Source: Nitrospirillum viridazoti CBAmc (GTDB lineage Bacteria; Pseudomonadota; Alphaproteobacteria; Azospirillales; Azospirillaceae). Taken from it: a stretch of 64,000 bases of DNA. Location: contig NZ_CP022110.1 in assembly GCF_000730165.1 (NCBI RefSeq), positions 674,501 to 738,500 on the forward strand, written 5' to 3'. Below are positions 18,030 through 28,900 of the stretch, one piece after another. Below the pieces are notes generated by a model. It was not told where the DNA came from and did not search any database. It was given only the letters and a program-made list of their open reading frames with translations. The stretch's first letter is position 1, and each line of letters starts with the position of its first letter. The translations under genes and the position numbers were made by a program.

Positions 18030-18637
18030 CTGCACCAACCTCCCAGAGTCCAGTAAGTACACGGTCTAAAAAAGACTATCCGTCAAAGCTTTACGGACTG
18101 TTACCTACATTTGTCTTCACGCCCGGGGCCCGTACGTTGCGGGCCCACGCCCTGTTCACGATCAGCGTCTCGATCAGCCATCATCCAGTCGGCCGGAACG
18201 CTGCCGGCCGAGATCCGATGTGACGGAGCAGTGACGGTTTTTGTCACCGGCGCTGAATTTTTATTACTTAAAATGCTAAGAAGAACAGCGGGGCTTGGCC
18301 CCTTTCCCCCCGTTTCGTTTATCTCACCCTGTTAGCGCCTTGGATTCCGGGGTTTTAACCAGAGTCTGGCGCCAATGGATCCAGGCTGAAATCCTTTCCG
18401 CATTGCGAAAGATAAATTTCAGTCGTCGTGGTCCTTGGCGGCGTTAACTGTAGTTGAGGTTATAAGTCAGTTTACAGGTCTGCGAAAGCATGTCTAGGTA
18501 TTAGCCCAGGGCCTAGGCCGAGCCGCGATCGCACTGTGGGCGAGGGTTCGGGGGCGCGCACCGGGTTTGATAGGGTGGCTGTCGGTCTTGGCGACGACAG
18601 CGGCGCGGGGCAATGAACAAAGCAGGGGTAGTAAATA
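18030..18637. other. 608-bp intergenic region, AT-richer than average
   Basis: No convincing gene was seen. It separates two divergent genes. It contains a short inverted repeat GTCT-AAAAA-AGAC at 18064-18076 next to a TTGACG on the minus strand, which may belong to the promoter of the small secreted protein. It also has a TTATAA at 18460-18465 that could be a -10 for the chemoreceptor gene, and CTTTCCGCATTGCGAAAG (about 18396-18413), an imperfect palindrome. An unannotated small RNA cannot be excluded. Confidence 0.4.
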
Positions 18638-20326
18638 ATGTCGTATGAGGCAGATGGGTTTTTGGGGCGTGTCAGTGGCCTGGTGAAGAAGCCGGAAAAT
18701 TCGAAAAGCTGGTTTACCATTGGGCGCAAGATCGCCCCTGCGGTCGCCATTCCCACGATTATCGGCCTGGGTGCTGTCATTTGGCTGAGCGCCAATCAGA
18801 TGCATAAGGCCATGCTGGCCCAGTCTGTGGCGTCTGAGCGCCAGGAAACGGAAATGCTGGCGCAGCAGATGAGCGCCGCCGTCCGCTTCAAGCAGCAGGA
18901 TTCGATCGCCGACGCCTATGCCGACCTCAGCACCCGCGCGGGCGGCAGCCTGGCGGGCGTGCGCGTGAACGACGGCGATGGCGAATCCCTGGACAGCTTC
19001 GACAGCAAGACCCTGCCGACCTACGCCATCGACAAGGACAAGGACCTGCCCAAGAAGGTCACCGAGACCAAGGCCTTCGATCGCGGCGACCACCTGATCG
19101 TCATGTCGCCGGTGAAGGCCGGCGCCAACCATGACCAGGTCGGCACCCTGATCGTGGCGTGGAGCCGCCAGGGCCTGAACGAGGCCATCTCCTCCACCGT
19201 CAAGGGCTCGCTGCTGACCGCCCTCATCGTGCTCGCCATCCTGGTCGGCGGCCTGGCCGTGCTGCTGCACTTCCTGGTCAGCCGTCCGCTGACCACCTTG
19301 CAGACCGCCATGGGCCGCCTGGCCAGCGGCGACCTGACCGTGGACATCACCGGCACGGAGCGTGGCGACGAGATCGGCGCCATGGCCGCCTCCGTCCAGG
19401 TGTTCAAGGACAACGCCCTGGAAGTGGAGCGCCTGAAGAAGGTGCAGGAGCAGGCGGAGCGGGAGTCGGCGGAAGAGAAGCGCCGCACCATGAACCGCCT
19501 GGCCGACGAGTTCGAGAGCACCGTGAAGGGCGTCGTGGCCCAGGTGTCCGAGGCCGCCACCCGCATGCAGTCCAGTGCCCAGACTCTGTCCGGTTCGGCC
19601 GACGAGAGCCGCAGCCAGGCCGGCGCCGTCGCCGCCGCCACGCAGCAGGCCTCGGCCAACGTGCAGTCGGTCGCCAGCGCCACCGAGGAGCTGGCCGGTT
19701 CGCTGGCCGAGATTTCCAACCAGGTCAACACCTCGGCCCGCATCGCCAAGGCCGCCGCCTCCACCGCCGAGAAGACGAACGAGACCGTGCAGTCGCTGGC
19801 CTCGCGCGCCCAGAGCATCGGCGACGTGGTGAAGCTGATCTCCGACATCGCCAGCCAGACCAACCTGCTGGCGCTGAACGCCACCATCGAGGCGGCGCGC
19901 GCCGGTGAGGCGGGCAAGGGCTTCGCTGTGGTGGCCAGCGAGGTGAAGAGCCTGGCCAACCAGACGGCCAAGGCGACGGAAGAAATCTCCGCCCAGATCT
20001 CCACCATGCAGGACGCCACCCGCGACGCGGTCGACGCCATCATCACGATTTCCCGGACCATCGCCGAGATCAACGACATCTCCGACATGGTCGCGGGCGC
20101 CGTGGAAGAGCAGGACGCGGCGACCAAGGAAATCGCCCGCAATGTCCAGCAGGCCTCCATGGGCACCATGGAAGTGTCGCGCAACATCGGCTCGCTGCAG
20201 CACGCCGCCGAGGACACCGGCAAGTCGGCCACCCAGGTTCTGGGTGCCGCCACCGGCCTGGCCCAGCAGTCCGACACCCTGGCCGGCCAGGTGGACCGCT
20301 TCCTGCAGCAGGTCCGCGCCGCCTAA
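18638..20326 (+). CDS. Methyl-accepting chemotaxis protein
   Basis: A 562-residue transmembrane chemoreceptor. TM1 is near residues 29-52 ([20 protein letters not shown]) and TM2 near 190-212 ([20 protein letters not shown]), enclosing a periplasmic sensor of about 135 residues of the small Cache type in size. HAMP follows ([20 protein letters not shown]). The cytoplasmic signalling hairpin tip is [20 protein letters not shown], the CheA/CheW contact region, with methylation-helix patterns on both sides. There is no C-terminal CheR-binding pentapeptide (it ends QQVRAA). The ligand is unknown. A strong terminator follows. Confidence 0.93.
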   Translation: MSYEADGFLGRVSGLVKKPENSKSWFTIGRKIAPAVAIPTIIGLGAVIWLSANQMHKAMLAQSVASERQETEMLAQQMSAAVRFKQQDSIADAYADLSTRAGGSLAGVRVNDGDGESLDSFDSKTLPTYAIDKDKDLPKKVTETKAFDRGDHLIVMSPVKAGANHDQVGTLIVAWSRQGLNEAISSTVKGSLLTALIVLAILVGGLAVLLHFLVSRPLTTLQTAMGRLASGDLTVDITGTERGDEIGAMAASVQVFKDNALEVERLKKVQEQAERESAEEKRRTMNRLADEFESTVKGVVAQVSEAATRMQSSAQTLSGSADESRSQAGAVAAATQQASANVQSVASATEELAGSLAEISNQVNTSARIAKAAASTAEKTNETVQSLASRAQSIGDVVKLISDIASQTNLLALNATIEAARAGEAGKGFAVVASEVKSLANQTAKATEEISAQISTMQDATRDAVDAIITISRTIAEINDISDMVAGAVEEQDAATKEIARNVQQASMGTMEVSRNIGSLQHAAEDTGKSATQVLGAATGLAQQSDTLAGQVDRFLQQVRAA

Positions 20327-20349
20327 CCAGCGCCGCCTTGAGTAAAAGT

Positions 20350-20383
20350 AAAACCCCCGCAGGAGCGATCCTGCGGGGGTTTT
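20350..20383. terminator. Bidirectional intrinsic terminator
   Basis: A perfect 15-bp stem, AAAACCCCCGCAGGA / TCCTGCGGGGGTTTT, with a GCGA loop. The A-run on one side and T-run on the other make it functional on both strands, fitting its place between the convergent chemoreceptor and hydrolase genes. Confidence 0.93.
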
Positions 20384-20404
20384 GTTTGCCTAGGCACGGG
20401 TGGG

Positions 20405-21388
20405 TTAGGCGGTGACGCCCCACAGTTTCCTGGCCTCCTCCGCGATCACGTCCGGATATTCCTCTGGGAAGAACAGCTTGGCCTGGGGCAGATGGCGCAC
20501 GCCTTGGCAATTGGGCAGGACACTGGCCAGGTAATCGCCGCCGGCGGGGTCGAAGATGGTGTCGGCCATGCCCCAGATGATGCGGGTCGGCACGGCCACC
20601 CGGCGCAATTCCTTCTCGATGCCGGCCAGTGGGTTGGGATCCAGGCCCAGGGTATAGGCGTGCACCAGATCCTTGCGCCGGGGGCTGCTGACCAGCGGGC
20701 CCAGGTAATAGTCGATGGCCTCATCCGTGGGGCGGGTGGGGTCGCTGAAGGTCTGACCGCCCAAGCCTGTCGGGCTACGTGCCAAATCCTTGTCCGCCAC
20801 CCAGCGCGCCAGCCAGCGGTCGGCGAAGGTGCCGGCCCGCGCCATCTCCAGCACCGGCTGCAGGGCGGGGGGCGGGCTGTCGGGCTCGGTATCGCAGTTG
20901 GTCAGCAGCAGGCTGCGCACCCGCTTGGGGTATTGGGTGACGAACAGCTGGGCCACCGCCCCGCCGCTGTCGTTGGCCACGATGTCCACCGTGTTGGCGC
21001 CCACGCCATCCAGGAAGGCGGCCAGCATGCGCACCTGGACCAGGGGCGTCACCGCTTGGCCATCCGGCACGCGGCTGTAGCCCAGGCCCAGGAAATCCGG
21101 TGCCAGGCAGCGGCGGTGGGCCGACAGCCGGTCGATGGCGCTGCGCCATTGGAAGCTGTTCAGGGGGAAGCCGTGTAGGAACAGGGCGTCGGGGCCGTTG
21201 CCCTGGTCCATATAGGCGACATGGCCGAAGGGCGTGCCGGCGTAGCGGCGTAAAGAGCGGTAGGCGGCGGCGTCCAGCGGCCCGGTGCCGGACAGGGCGG
21301 CCGCGCCGGCACCGGAGGTTCCCAGGGCCAGGGCGGCGCCGGCCAGGCTTTGCAGGAAATGACGGCGGGCGAACGGTGCGGTCAGCAT
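20405..21388 (-). CDS. Tat-exported alpha/beta hydrolase, epoxide hydrolase/dehalogenase-like
   Basis: A 327-residue alpha/beta-hydrolase fold protein. The N-terminus has a twin-arginine motif (ARRHFLQSLAG) and hydrophobic stretch, so it is probably exported folded. The oxyanion region is LFLHGFPLNSFQWR, followed by APDFLGLGYSR. The nucleophile elbow reads ANDSGGAVAQ, placing Asp where dehalogenases and epoxide hydrolases have their nucleophile (D-x-G). The acid region is WGMADTIFDP. At the usual catalytic His position (aGHFxxEExP) this protein has AKLFFPEEYP, that is Leu. Divergent from an XRE regulator with a shared operator-like region. The substrate is unknown. Confidence 0.82.
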   Translation of the reverse strand: MLTAPFARRHFLQSLAGAALALGTSGAGAAALSGTGPLDAAAYRSLRRYAGTPFGHVAYMDQGNGPDALFLHGFPLNSFQWRSAIDRLSAHRRCLAPDFLGLGYSRVPDGQAVTPLVQVRMLAAFLDGVGANTVDIVANDSGGAVAQLFVTQYPKRVRSLLLTNCDTEPDSPPPALQPVLEMARAGTFADRWLARWVADKDLARSPTGLGGQTFSDPTRPTDEAIDYYLGPLVSSPRRKDLVHAYTLGLDPNPLAGIEKELRRVAVPTRIIWGMADTIFDPAGGDYLASVLPNCQGVRHLPQAKLFFPEEYPDVIAEEARKLWGVTA

Positions 21389-21464
21389 CTTTCATTCCCC
21401 AAGGGAAAGTTGTTCGGATGCCCCAGGGATACGCCCAGGCCTTATTCGCGGTCGATAACCCGCC

Positions 21465-21493
21465 AGGTCATGGTTTCTTGACCTCCGAGGTCA
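21465..21493. promoter_or_regulatory. Operator candidate with three AGGTCA half-sites
   Basis: In the 142-bp gap between the divergent hydrolase and XRE-regulator genes are AGGTCA (21465-21470), TGACCT (21479-21484) and AGGTCA (21488-21493). The second and third form a perfect inverted repeat with a 3-bp spacer; the first and second form one with an 8-bp spacer. This is the likely binding site of the adjacent XRE regulator, controlling both directions. Inference from position and symmetry. Confidence 0.5.
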
Positions 21494-21530
21494 TGGCTTT
21501 TGCCCGTGGCCGCCGTATCATTCCCCCACC

Positions 21531-22382
21531 ATGACCCATGCCGCCGCGACCGTGACCGCCATTCCCTCCCAGCCGACGCCGCTGGGCCTGCTGCTGCGCG
21601 AATGGCGGGCGGCGCGGCGCATGAGCCAGATGGATCTGGCGCTGGAGGCCGGCGTCTCCACCCGGCACCTCAGCTGTGTGGAAACCGGCAAGGCCCAGCC
21701 CAGCCGTGAGCTGCTGGCCCGCCTGGCCGATACGCTGGACATGCCCCTGCGCGAGCGTAACGCCCTGCTGGTGGCCGCCGGCTATGCCCCGCGCTACAGC
21801 GAGGCGACGCTGGCCACCCCGGCCATGGCACCGGTACGCCAGGCCATCGACTTCATCATCGGCCAGCAGGAACCCTACCCGGCCCTGGTGATGAACCGCC
21901 GCTGGGACGTGGTGCGCATCAACCGCGCCACCGCCCGCATCGTCAACCTCGCGCGTGGTGGCATGCCCCGGCACAACAACATCCTGCGCCAGGTGTTCGA
22001 TCCGGAGGACATGCGCCCCGTCATGGGCAACTGGGAAAGCCTGGCCGGCGACCTGATCTGTCACCTGCACAACGAACTTGCGGCCACGCCGCTGGACCAG
22101 GGGCTGCGCACCTTGCTGGACGATGTGCTGGCCTATCCCGGCGTGCCCGCCCGCTGGCGGTCGCGCGATCCCGACGCCTACCCCCTGCCGCTGTGCACCA
22201 CGGTTTTCGCCGGTGGCGCCTTGGACGGCGAGGGCCACCCCCTGCGCTTCTTCTCCACCATCACCACCTTCGGCTCCGCCCGCGACGTGACGGTGGAGGA
22301 ACTGCGCATCGAGTGCATGTTCCCGGCTGATGAGCGCACGGCGGAACGATGCAAGGCGCTGGCGGCGGACTCGTCTGCATAA
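21531..22382 (+). CDS. XRE-family regulator with MmyB-like ligand-binding domain
   Basis: A 283-residue regulator. The N-terminal HTH (about residues 15-75) reads LLREWRAARRMSQMDLALEA then GVSTRHLSCVETGKAQPSRE. The C-terminal region (about 110-280) matches MmyB-like ligand-binding domains: YPALVMNRRWDVVRINRATA, NNILRQVFDPEDMRPVMGNW, and ending SARDVTVEELRIECMFPADE. Such proteins often control an adjacent oxidoreductase or hydrolase, here the divergent Tat-exported hydrolase. The effector may be a fatty acid-like ligand in relatives, but is not known here. Converges with pyrE across a terminator. Confidence 0.92.
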   Translation: MTHAAATVTAIPSQPTPLGLLLREWRAARRMSQMDLALEAGVSTRHLSCVETGKAQPSRELLARLADTLDMPLRERNALLVAAGYAPRYSEATLATPAMAPVRQAIDFIIGQQEPYPALVMNRRWDVVRINRATARIVNLARGGMPRHNNILRQVFDPEDMRPVMGNWESLAGDLICHLHNELAATPLDQGLRTLLDDVLAYPGVPARWRSRDPDAYPLPLCTTVFAGGALDGEGHPLRFFSTITTFGSARDVTVEELRIECMFPADERTAERCKALAADSSA

Positions 22383-22387
22383 ACAAA

Positions 22388-22414
22388 CAGCGGCAGGGTA
22401 TGCCCCTGCCGCTG
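22388..22414 (-). terminator. Intrinsic terminator for pyrE
   Basis: A perfect 11-bp stem CAGCGGCAGGG / CCCTGCCGCTG with a 5-base loop. On the minus strand it is followed by TTTGTTTAT, giving a T-rich tail downstream of pyrE. It also lies just after the XRE gene stop. Confidence 0.85.
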
Positions 22415-22443
22415 CCGCGTATCCGGTGGCGCTGCGGAAGGAC

Positions 22444-23118
22444 TTATCCTTCCACCTTGCCGCCGTTGGCGGCCGACCATTCGGCCGGGGCATGCAGGAA
22501 CTTCTCCACTTCCATCATCGTTCCGACATCGAAATAGTTGTGGTCGCGGGCCACCTTCAGCACGTCCCACCAGGTAGTCAGGGCATGCAGGGTGACGCCG
22601 ATCTCGCGCATCGTCTCCACGCTCTTGGGGAAGATGCCGTAGTGGAAGACGACGAAGGCGTGCTCGCACACCGCACCCGCCTGACGCAGGGCGTTGACGA
22701 AGCCCACCTTGCTGCCGCCGTCGGTGGTCAGATCCTCCACCAGCAGGATGCGGTCGCCCTCGGCGAATTGGCCCTCGATCTGGGCGTTGCGGCCGAAGCC
22801 CTTGGGCTTCTTGCGCACGTACTGCATAGGCAGGCCCATGCGGTCGGCCATCCAGGCGGCGTAGGAGATGCCGGCCGTCTCACCGCCGGCGACACCGTCG
22901 AACGCCTCGAACCCGGCGTCGCGCATCACCGTCTGCACGGCGTAATCGATGATGGCCGAGCGGGCGCGCGGGAAGCTGATGACCTTGCGGCAGTCGATAT
23001 AGACCGGGCTGGCCTTGCCCGAGGTCAGGATGAAGGGCTGGGTGGCGTTGAAGTGGATCGCCTTGATGTCCAGCAGGATGCGGGCGGTCAGGCTGGCGGC
23101 GGTCTGGGCGTCGATCAT
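22444..23118 (-). CDS. pyrE: Orotate phosphoribosyltransferase
   Basis: PyrE joins orotate and PRPP to give orotidine 5'-phosphate. The 224-residue protein has [20 protein letters not shown] at the start, [19 protein letters not shown], the lysine-rich loop [17 protein letters not shown], and the PRPP-binding motif [19 protein letters not shown]. The length is typical of the alphaproteobacterial form. It follows pyrC by 38 bp in the same direction, so the two pyrimidine steps are co-transcribed. PRPP would come from Prs, encoded at 5220. Confidence 0.97.
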   Translation of the reverse strand: MIDAQTAASLTARILLDIKAIHFNATQPFILTSGKASPVYIDCRKVISFPRARSAIIDYAVQTVMRDAGFEAFDGVAGGETAGISYAAWMADRMGLPMQYVRKKPKGFGRNAQIEGQFAEGDRILLVEDLTTDGGSKVGFVNALRQAGAVCEHAFVVFHYGIFPKSVETMREIGVTLHALTTWWDVLKVARDHNYFDVGTMMEVEKFLHAPAEWSAANGGKVEG

Positions 23119-23156
23119 GGGGGACCTCGGGCGCTGAAGATAAATTGGTGGAGGTA

Positions 23157-24218
23157 TTAGTCCTGCAGCAGGCGCCAGTCCAGCCGTTCGCCGGCGCGGA
23201 AGGGCAGGACAGCGTTGCTGCCGCCGGCGTCCACCAGGTCGGGAACGGTATAGCCGTCGCGCACCAGGGTGATGGTGTCCTCATTTGGGGCCAGGCCATG
23301 GAAGCGCGGGCCGTTCAGGCTGGCGAAGGCCTCCAGCGCGTCCAGCTTGCCTTCCTCGTCGAAGACCTGGGCGTAGAGTTCGATGGCGCTGGCCGCCGTG
23401 TAGATGCCGGCGCAGCCGCAGCCCGACTCCTTGGCGCTGGTGGGGTGCGGCGCGCTGTCGGTGCCCAGGAAGAACCAGGGCTGGCCGCTGGTGGCGGCGC
23501 GGCGCAGGGCCAGCCGGTGCTTTTCCCGCTTGGCGATGGGGAGACAGTAGAGGTGGGGCCGAATGCCGCCCGCGAAGATGGACGACCGGTTGATCATCAG
23601 GTGGTGGGCGGTGATGGTGCAGGCGAGGCGCCCGCTGCCCCCGTGCGCCTCCACCACGGCTACCGCTTCTTCCGTCGTGGCGTGTTCCAGCACGATTTTC
23701 AGGGCCGGGTAGCGATCCATCAGCGGCAGCAGCACGCGCTCGATGAACACGGCCTCGCGGTCGAAGATGTCGATGGCGGGGTCGGTTACCTCGCCATGGA
23801 CCAGCAGGGGCATGCCAATGTCCTGCATGCGCGCCAGCACGCCGGCGACGTTGGCGAGGTCGGTGACACCGTGGGCGGAGTTGGTGGTGGCGTGGGCGGG
23901 GTACAGCTTCACCGCCCGGAACAGGCCTTCCTCATAGCCGGCGGCGATCTCATCGGCGCTGCTGCCGTCCGTCAGGTAGGCGGTCATGAGCGGCTGGAAG
24001 CGGGCATCCGGACCCAAGGCCTCCACGATTTCCGCCTTGTAGCGCCGGGCGGCGGCGCGGTCGGTCACCGGCGGCACCAGGTTGGGCATGATGATGGCCC
24101 GGCCCATCTGGCGGGCGGAATGCGGCAGCACCGCGCGCAGCATGGCGCCGGTGCGGACGTGCAGGTGCCAGTCGTCGGGGCGTCGCAGGGTCAGGCGGGC
24201 GGCGAGGGTCGCGCTCAT
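23157..24218 (-). CDS. pyrC: Dihydroorotase, PyrC (class II) type
   Basis: A 353-residue zinc amidohydrolase that cyclises carbamoyl aspartate to dihydroorotate. The metal-binding HxH is in [11 protein letters not shown]. The lysine expected to be carboxylated is in [15 protein letters not shown]. Histidine ligands follow in [10 protein letters not shown] and [10 protein letters not shown], and the catalytic Asp in [11 protein letters not shown]. The length and motifs fit the short E. coli-type PyrC rather than the longer class I enzyme. First gene of pyrC-pyrE, divergent from hisS. Confidence 0.97.
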   Translation of the reverse strand: MSATLAARLTLRRPDDWHLHVRTGAMLRAVLPHSARQMGRAIIMPNLVPPVTDRAAARRYKAEIVEALGPDARFQPLMTAYLTDGSSADEIAAGYEEGLFRAVKLYPAHATTNSAHGVTDLANVAGVLARMQDIGMPLLVHGEVTDPAIDIFDREAVFIERVLLPLMDRYPALKIVLEHATTEEAVAVVEAHGGSGRLACTITAHHLMINRSSIFAGGIRPHLYCLPIAKREKHRLALRRAATSGQPWFFLGTDSAPHPTSAKESGCGCAGIYTAASAIELYAQVFDEEGKLDALEAFASLNGPRFHGLAPNEDTITLVRDGYTVPDLVDAGGSNAVLPFRAGERLDWRLLQD

Positions 24219-24380
24219 GGGGCAGGGTCCGGCTTATGATGTCCGGGCGCCAGTGGTACGCGCTCAGGCGCGCGGGCTCAACCCCCGTGGGTTTGGGGTT
24301 GCCCATGCCTGTGGCGCGCCACCGGGCAAATCGGGTATGAAGCCCGTCTTGTCCGTCTCTTAGATTCCGAGTTCGATCCC

Positions 24381-25754
24381 ATGGCCCTGATCGCCCCCCG
24401 CACGCCGCCCGGCACGATGGAACTGCTGCCGTCCAAGCAGATCGCCTTCCAGCGCATGCTGGACACCATCCGGCGGGGCTATGAGCGTTTCGGCTTCCTG
24501 CAGATCGAAACCCCGGTGTTCGAGACCGTGGACGTGCTGCTGACCAAGTCGGGCGGCGAGACGGAAAAGCAGATCTATTTCGTGCAGTCCACCGGCGCCC
24601 TGGAACAGGCCAAGCGGCCCGATATCGCCCTGCGCTTCGACCTGACCGTGCCCACCGCCCGCTATGTGGCGGAGCATGAACATGACCTGAGCTTCCCCTT
24701 CCGCCGTTACCAGATCCAGCGCGTCTATCGCGGGGAGCGGGCGCAGAAGGGACGCTACCGCGAATTCTACCAGTGCGACATCGACGTCATCGGCAAGGAC
24801 AGCCTGTCCGTCGTCTATGACGCGGAGATGCCGGCCGTCATCTACACCGTGTTCCGCGATCTGGCGGCGGTGGGCATCGACGTCGGCCCCTTCCAGATCA
24901 ACCTGTCCAACCGCAAGATCCTGCGCGGCTTCCTGGAAGGGCTGGGCCTGACCGAGGGCGAGGCCCAAGCCGCCGTGCTGCGCGAGATCGACAAGCTGCC
25001 CAAGGTGGGCGTGGACGCCGTGCGCGCCACCCTGACGGGTGAACAGGCGCTGTCGGCCGAGACGGCCGACGCCATCCTGGCCTTCGTCGGCATCGATGGC
25101 ACCACGGATGAGATGCTGGCCAAGGCCAAGGATCTGGGCAGCGCCAGCGCCCTGGCCCAGGAAGGCCTGGGCGAGCTGACCCAGGTGGTGGCGGGGCTGC
25201 GCGCCCTGGGCGTGCCGGATACGCACTTCCGGGTCAATTTCTCCATCACCCGCGGCCTCGATTACTACACCGGCACGGTGTATGAGACCTTCCTGACCGA
25301 TTTCCCGCAGATGGGCAGCGTCTGCTCCGGCGGGCGCTATGACAACCTGGCCAGCCAGTACACCAAGAGCAAGCTGCCGGGCGTGGGCATCTCCATCGGC
25401 GCCACCCGCTTGTTCTACGTGCTGGACCAGGCCGGCCTGGTGAAGGATCAGACCAGCACCATCGACGTGCTGGTCACCCAGTTCGCGCCTGAGCTGCTGC
25501 CCGACTACCTGGCCCTGGCGGGTGAGCTGCGTGCCGCTGGCCTGAACGTCGAGGTGCATCTGGAACCGGCAAAAATCGCCAAGCAGATGAAATATGCCGA
25601 CCGCGCCGGCATCCCCGTGGTGCTGATGATGGGCCCGGACGAGGCCGCCGCCGGCACCGTGACGGTGAAGCGCCTGGCCAGCGGCGAGCAGGCCGCCGTG
25701 GCCCGCGCCGACCTGGCCGGCCATCTGCTGACGGCGTTCGGCCGGACCCGCTGA
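24381..25754 (+). CDS. hisS: Histidyl-tRNA synthetase
   Basis: A class II aminoacyl-tRNA synthetase of 457 residues. Motif 1 lies in the N-terminal part ([20 protein letters not shown]). Motif 2 is [20 protein letters not shown]. The histidine-specific motifs are [13 protein letters not shown] and [13 protein letters not shown], close to motif 3 ([14 protein letters not shown]). The anticodon-binding domain is C-terminal (about residues 360-457). It starts at the ATG at 24381 after a short leader of divergent promoter DNA. It resembles the lineage-variant HisS with [17 protein letters not shown]. Confidence 0.96.
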   Translation: MALIAPRTPPGTMELLPSKQIAFQRMLDTIRRGYERFGFLQIETPVFETVDVLLTKSGGETEKQIYFVQSTGALEQAKRPDIALRFDLTVPTARYVAEHEHDLSFPFRRYQIQRVYRGERAQKGRYREFYQCDIDVIGKDSLSVVYDAEMPAVIYTVFRDLAAVGIDVGPFQINLSNRKILRGFLEGLGLTEGEAQAAVLREIDKLPKVGVDAVRATLTGEQALSAETADAILAFVGIDGTTDEMLAKAKDLGSASALAQEGLGELTQVVAGLRALGVPDTHFRVNFSITRGLDYYTGTVYETFLTDFPQMGSVCSGGRYDNLASQYTKSKLPGVGISIGATRLFYVLDQAGLVKDQTSTIDVLVTQFAPELLPDYLALAGELRAAGLNVEVHLEPAKIAKQMKYADRAGIPVVLMMGPDEAAAGTVTVKRLASGEQAAVARADLAGHLLTAFGRTR

Positions 25755-25954
25755 GATCACCAGAACCGGCACGGACCTTGCGTTAAGGGGCCGTGTTTGG
25801 CCACACCGGCGGCAAAACCTACCCCCAACAGGGGGCTGACCCTGATATCGCTTGATCGCGTGCAGGATAGGCCGCTTAGTTGAGACGGGGGGTGAACCTC
25901 TGCCCGGTGGCCTGTGACGGGTCTGCGCTGAGGGGGGTACCGCGTACGCGGGTG

Positions 25955-28900
25955 ATGACGACCAGCACCGACAACAGCTTGGGCGGGGCTCCCTTAACGG
26001 GTGTTAGCGGGCGGGGCGACACCTTGGCCGCCTTGCGTCCCCCCGTCTCCCGCCTGGCGCCGGGCGCTGGGACAGCCGACGCTGCGCCCAAGCCGCCGAA
26101 GGTCCGTCGGCGGGGCACGCCACTGTGGGTGCGCGTCCTGGGCTGGACCACCAGCCTGGCTGTCCTGGGCTGCATCGGCGGGGCCGCCTGGCTGGAGACG
26201 GAGACGTCGGGCTTTGAATCCGCGCTGCTGGCCCGGGTCGGGCGCGACCTGCGCTATTCCGTTTACCCCGGCTCCACCACGGCAGTGCGCTATCCCACGG
26301 CGGGGCCGTATGACGAGCGGCTGGGCTACACCCAGATGCCGAGCTTCCTGGAACGGCTGACGGCCGGACCCTATCGCGTCACCGCCCAGGCGCGCATGTC
26401 GCCTACGCTGCTGGACTACCTGGACCTCAGCTTCTATCCGCCCTATGCGGAGAAAACCTCGGCCGGGCTGCAGGTGCTGGACCGGGGCGGCACGCTGCTT
26501 TATGGCGCCAGCTATCCGGAGCGGGTGTTCACCAGCTACGCCTCCGTCCCGCCCGTGGTGGCCAACACCCTGCTGTTCATCGAGAATCGCCAGCTGCTGG
26601 ACCCGGCCCATCCCTACCGCAACCCGGCGGTGGATTGGGACCGCTTCGGCTTGGCCCTGCTGCAGATCCCGTTGCAGGTCATCAACCCCGGCGCGCAGCG
26701 CATCGGCGGCAGCACCCTGGCGACCCAGACGGAGAAGTACCGCCATTCCGCCGGCGGGCAGACGGCGGACGGGGTGGAGAAGCTGCGCCAGATGGCGTCG
26801 GCCAGCATGCGCGCCTATATGGACGGCGCCGACACCACACAGACCCGCTACCGGATCCTGGTGGACTACCTGAACTCCACGCCCTTGTCCGCGCGGCCCG
26901 GCATCGGCGAGATCAACGGCCTGGGCGACGGCCTGTGGGCCTGGTACGGCACCGACTTCGCCGCCGCCAACCAGATCCTGCGGGCGACGCCCCAAACTGA
27001 AGAGGATCTGGCGACCCAGGCGGTGGTCTACAAACAGGTGCTGAGCCTGCTGCTGGCCCAGCGGCGGCCCTCCTTCTACCTCACCACCAACCGCACGGCG
27101 CTGGACGCCCTGTGCAATGAGCATCTGCGCGTGCTGGAGAAGGCGGGCGTCATCCCGCCGGCGCTGGCTGACGCGGCCCAGAACTTCAAGCTGCGCTTCC
27201 GGGATGAGGCGCCGGACCCGCCCGACGTGTCGTATGTGGAGCAGAAGGCGGTCAACGCCATCCGCAACCGCCTGACCACCATGCTGGGGGCCCATACGCT
27301 GTACCAGCTGGACCGGCTGGACCTGACCACCGAGACGACGCTGGACCAGGCGGCGCAGGAGCGGGTGACCGGGGTGCTGAAACGCCTGGCGGATCCGGCG
27401 GCGACGGCCGAGCTGGGCCTGACCGGTGACCGGCTGCTGACCGGCGCCGACCCGGCCAAGGTGGTCTATTCCGTTACCTTGTATGAGCGCGCGCCGCACG
27501 CCAACCTGGTACGGGTGCAGGTCGACACCCTGGACCAGCCGCTGGACCTGAACGAGGGCGCGCGGTTGGACCTGGGGTCCACCGCCAAGCTGCGCACGCT
27601 GATCTCCTACCTGGAAATCGTCGAGAAGCTGTACCGCGACTATCACCAGCGCGACGCTGCCTCCCTTCGCGACATCTCGGCCGCGGCGGACGACAACCTG
27701 ACGCGCTGGGTGACCGACACGCTGGCACAGACGGGCGACCAGGGCCTGCCGGCCATGCTGAACGCGGCCATGGAGCGCACCTATTCCGCCGGCACGGGCG
27801 AGCGCTTTTTCACCGGCGGCGGCCTGCACAGCTTCAACAATTTCGAAAAGTCGGACGACCACCGTATCCTGACGGTGTCGGAGGCGCTGCGCCGCTCGGT
27901 CAACCTGGTGTTCATCCGCCTGATGCGCGACGTGGTGAACCACTACATCGCCGAGGGGCCGGCGCGGAAGGACGACGTCCTGGACGACCCGCACCACCCG
28001 GCCCGCCAGACCTATCTGGCCCAGTTCGCGGACCGGGAAGGCAGCACCTTCCTGAACCATTTCTGGGACGAGTACGGCGGACTCAGCCCCGACAAGGCGC
28101 TGGAGAAGCTGGCGGCCAAGGCCGGCACGCGGGAGGAGCGGCTGGCCGTCATCTACCGCTCCGTCCGGCCGAACTCGACGCCGGAGGATCTGGCCCGCTT
28201 CCTGGCCGCCCATGGCGCGGTGGAGAATGACAACCGGCCAGGGGCGCATCCTGCCGCCAAGCCGCAGCCGCTGAAGCCGGCCACCGTGGCCGCCCTGTTC
28301 GAAAAAGTGGACCCCGAGAAGTGGAGCCTGAACGATCGCGGCTACATGGCCGGCGTCCATCCGCTGGAGCTGTGGCTGGTGGCCTATCTTCAGGACAGCC
28401 CCAAGGCGCCCAAGCGTCAGATGCTGAAGGAGAGCAGCACCTCGCGCCAGGAAAGCTATCAGTGGCTGTTCTCCACCCGTTACAAGCACGCGCAGGACAC
28501 GCGCATCGGCATCGTGCTGGAGGAGGAGGCCTTCGCCCGCATCCATGCCGACTGGAAACGCCTGGGTTATCCGTTCGAGGCGCTGGTGCCGTCCTACGCC
28601 ACCTCCATCGGCAGTTCAGGCGACCGGCCGGGGGCGCTGGCCGACCTGATGGGCATCATCGTCAATGACGGCATCCGCCTGCCCACCGCCCGCGTCACCC
28701 GCCTGCATTTCGCCGCCGGAACACCCTATGAGACGGTGGTGGGCCTGGACGACCAGATGAAGGGGGAGCGCGTGCTGTCCCATGACCTGGTGGAGGTGGT
28801 GAAGGCCCACCTGCTGGACGTGGTGCAGAACGGCACGGCCCAGCGCGCCAAGGGCGCCTTCCACGACGCCGACGGCAACCCGCTGCCCCTGGGCGGGAAG

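Noticed and set aside
25994-28546. An 850-codon open frame on the minus strand
   Set aside because: It lies antisense to the penicillin-binding protein gene, and its product is rich in His, Gly and Gln as expected from a shadow frame of GC-rich coding DNA.
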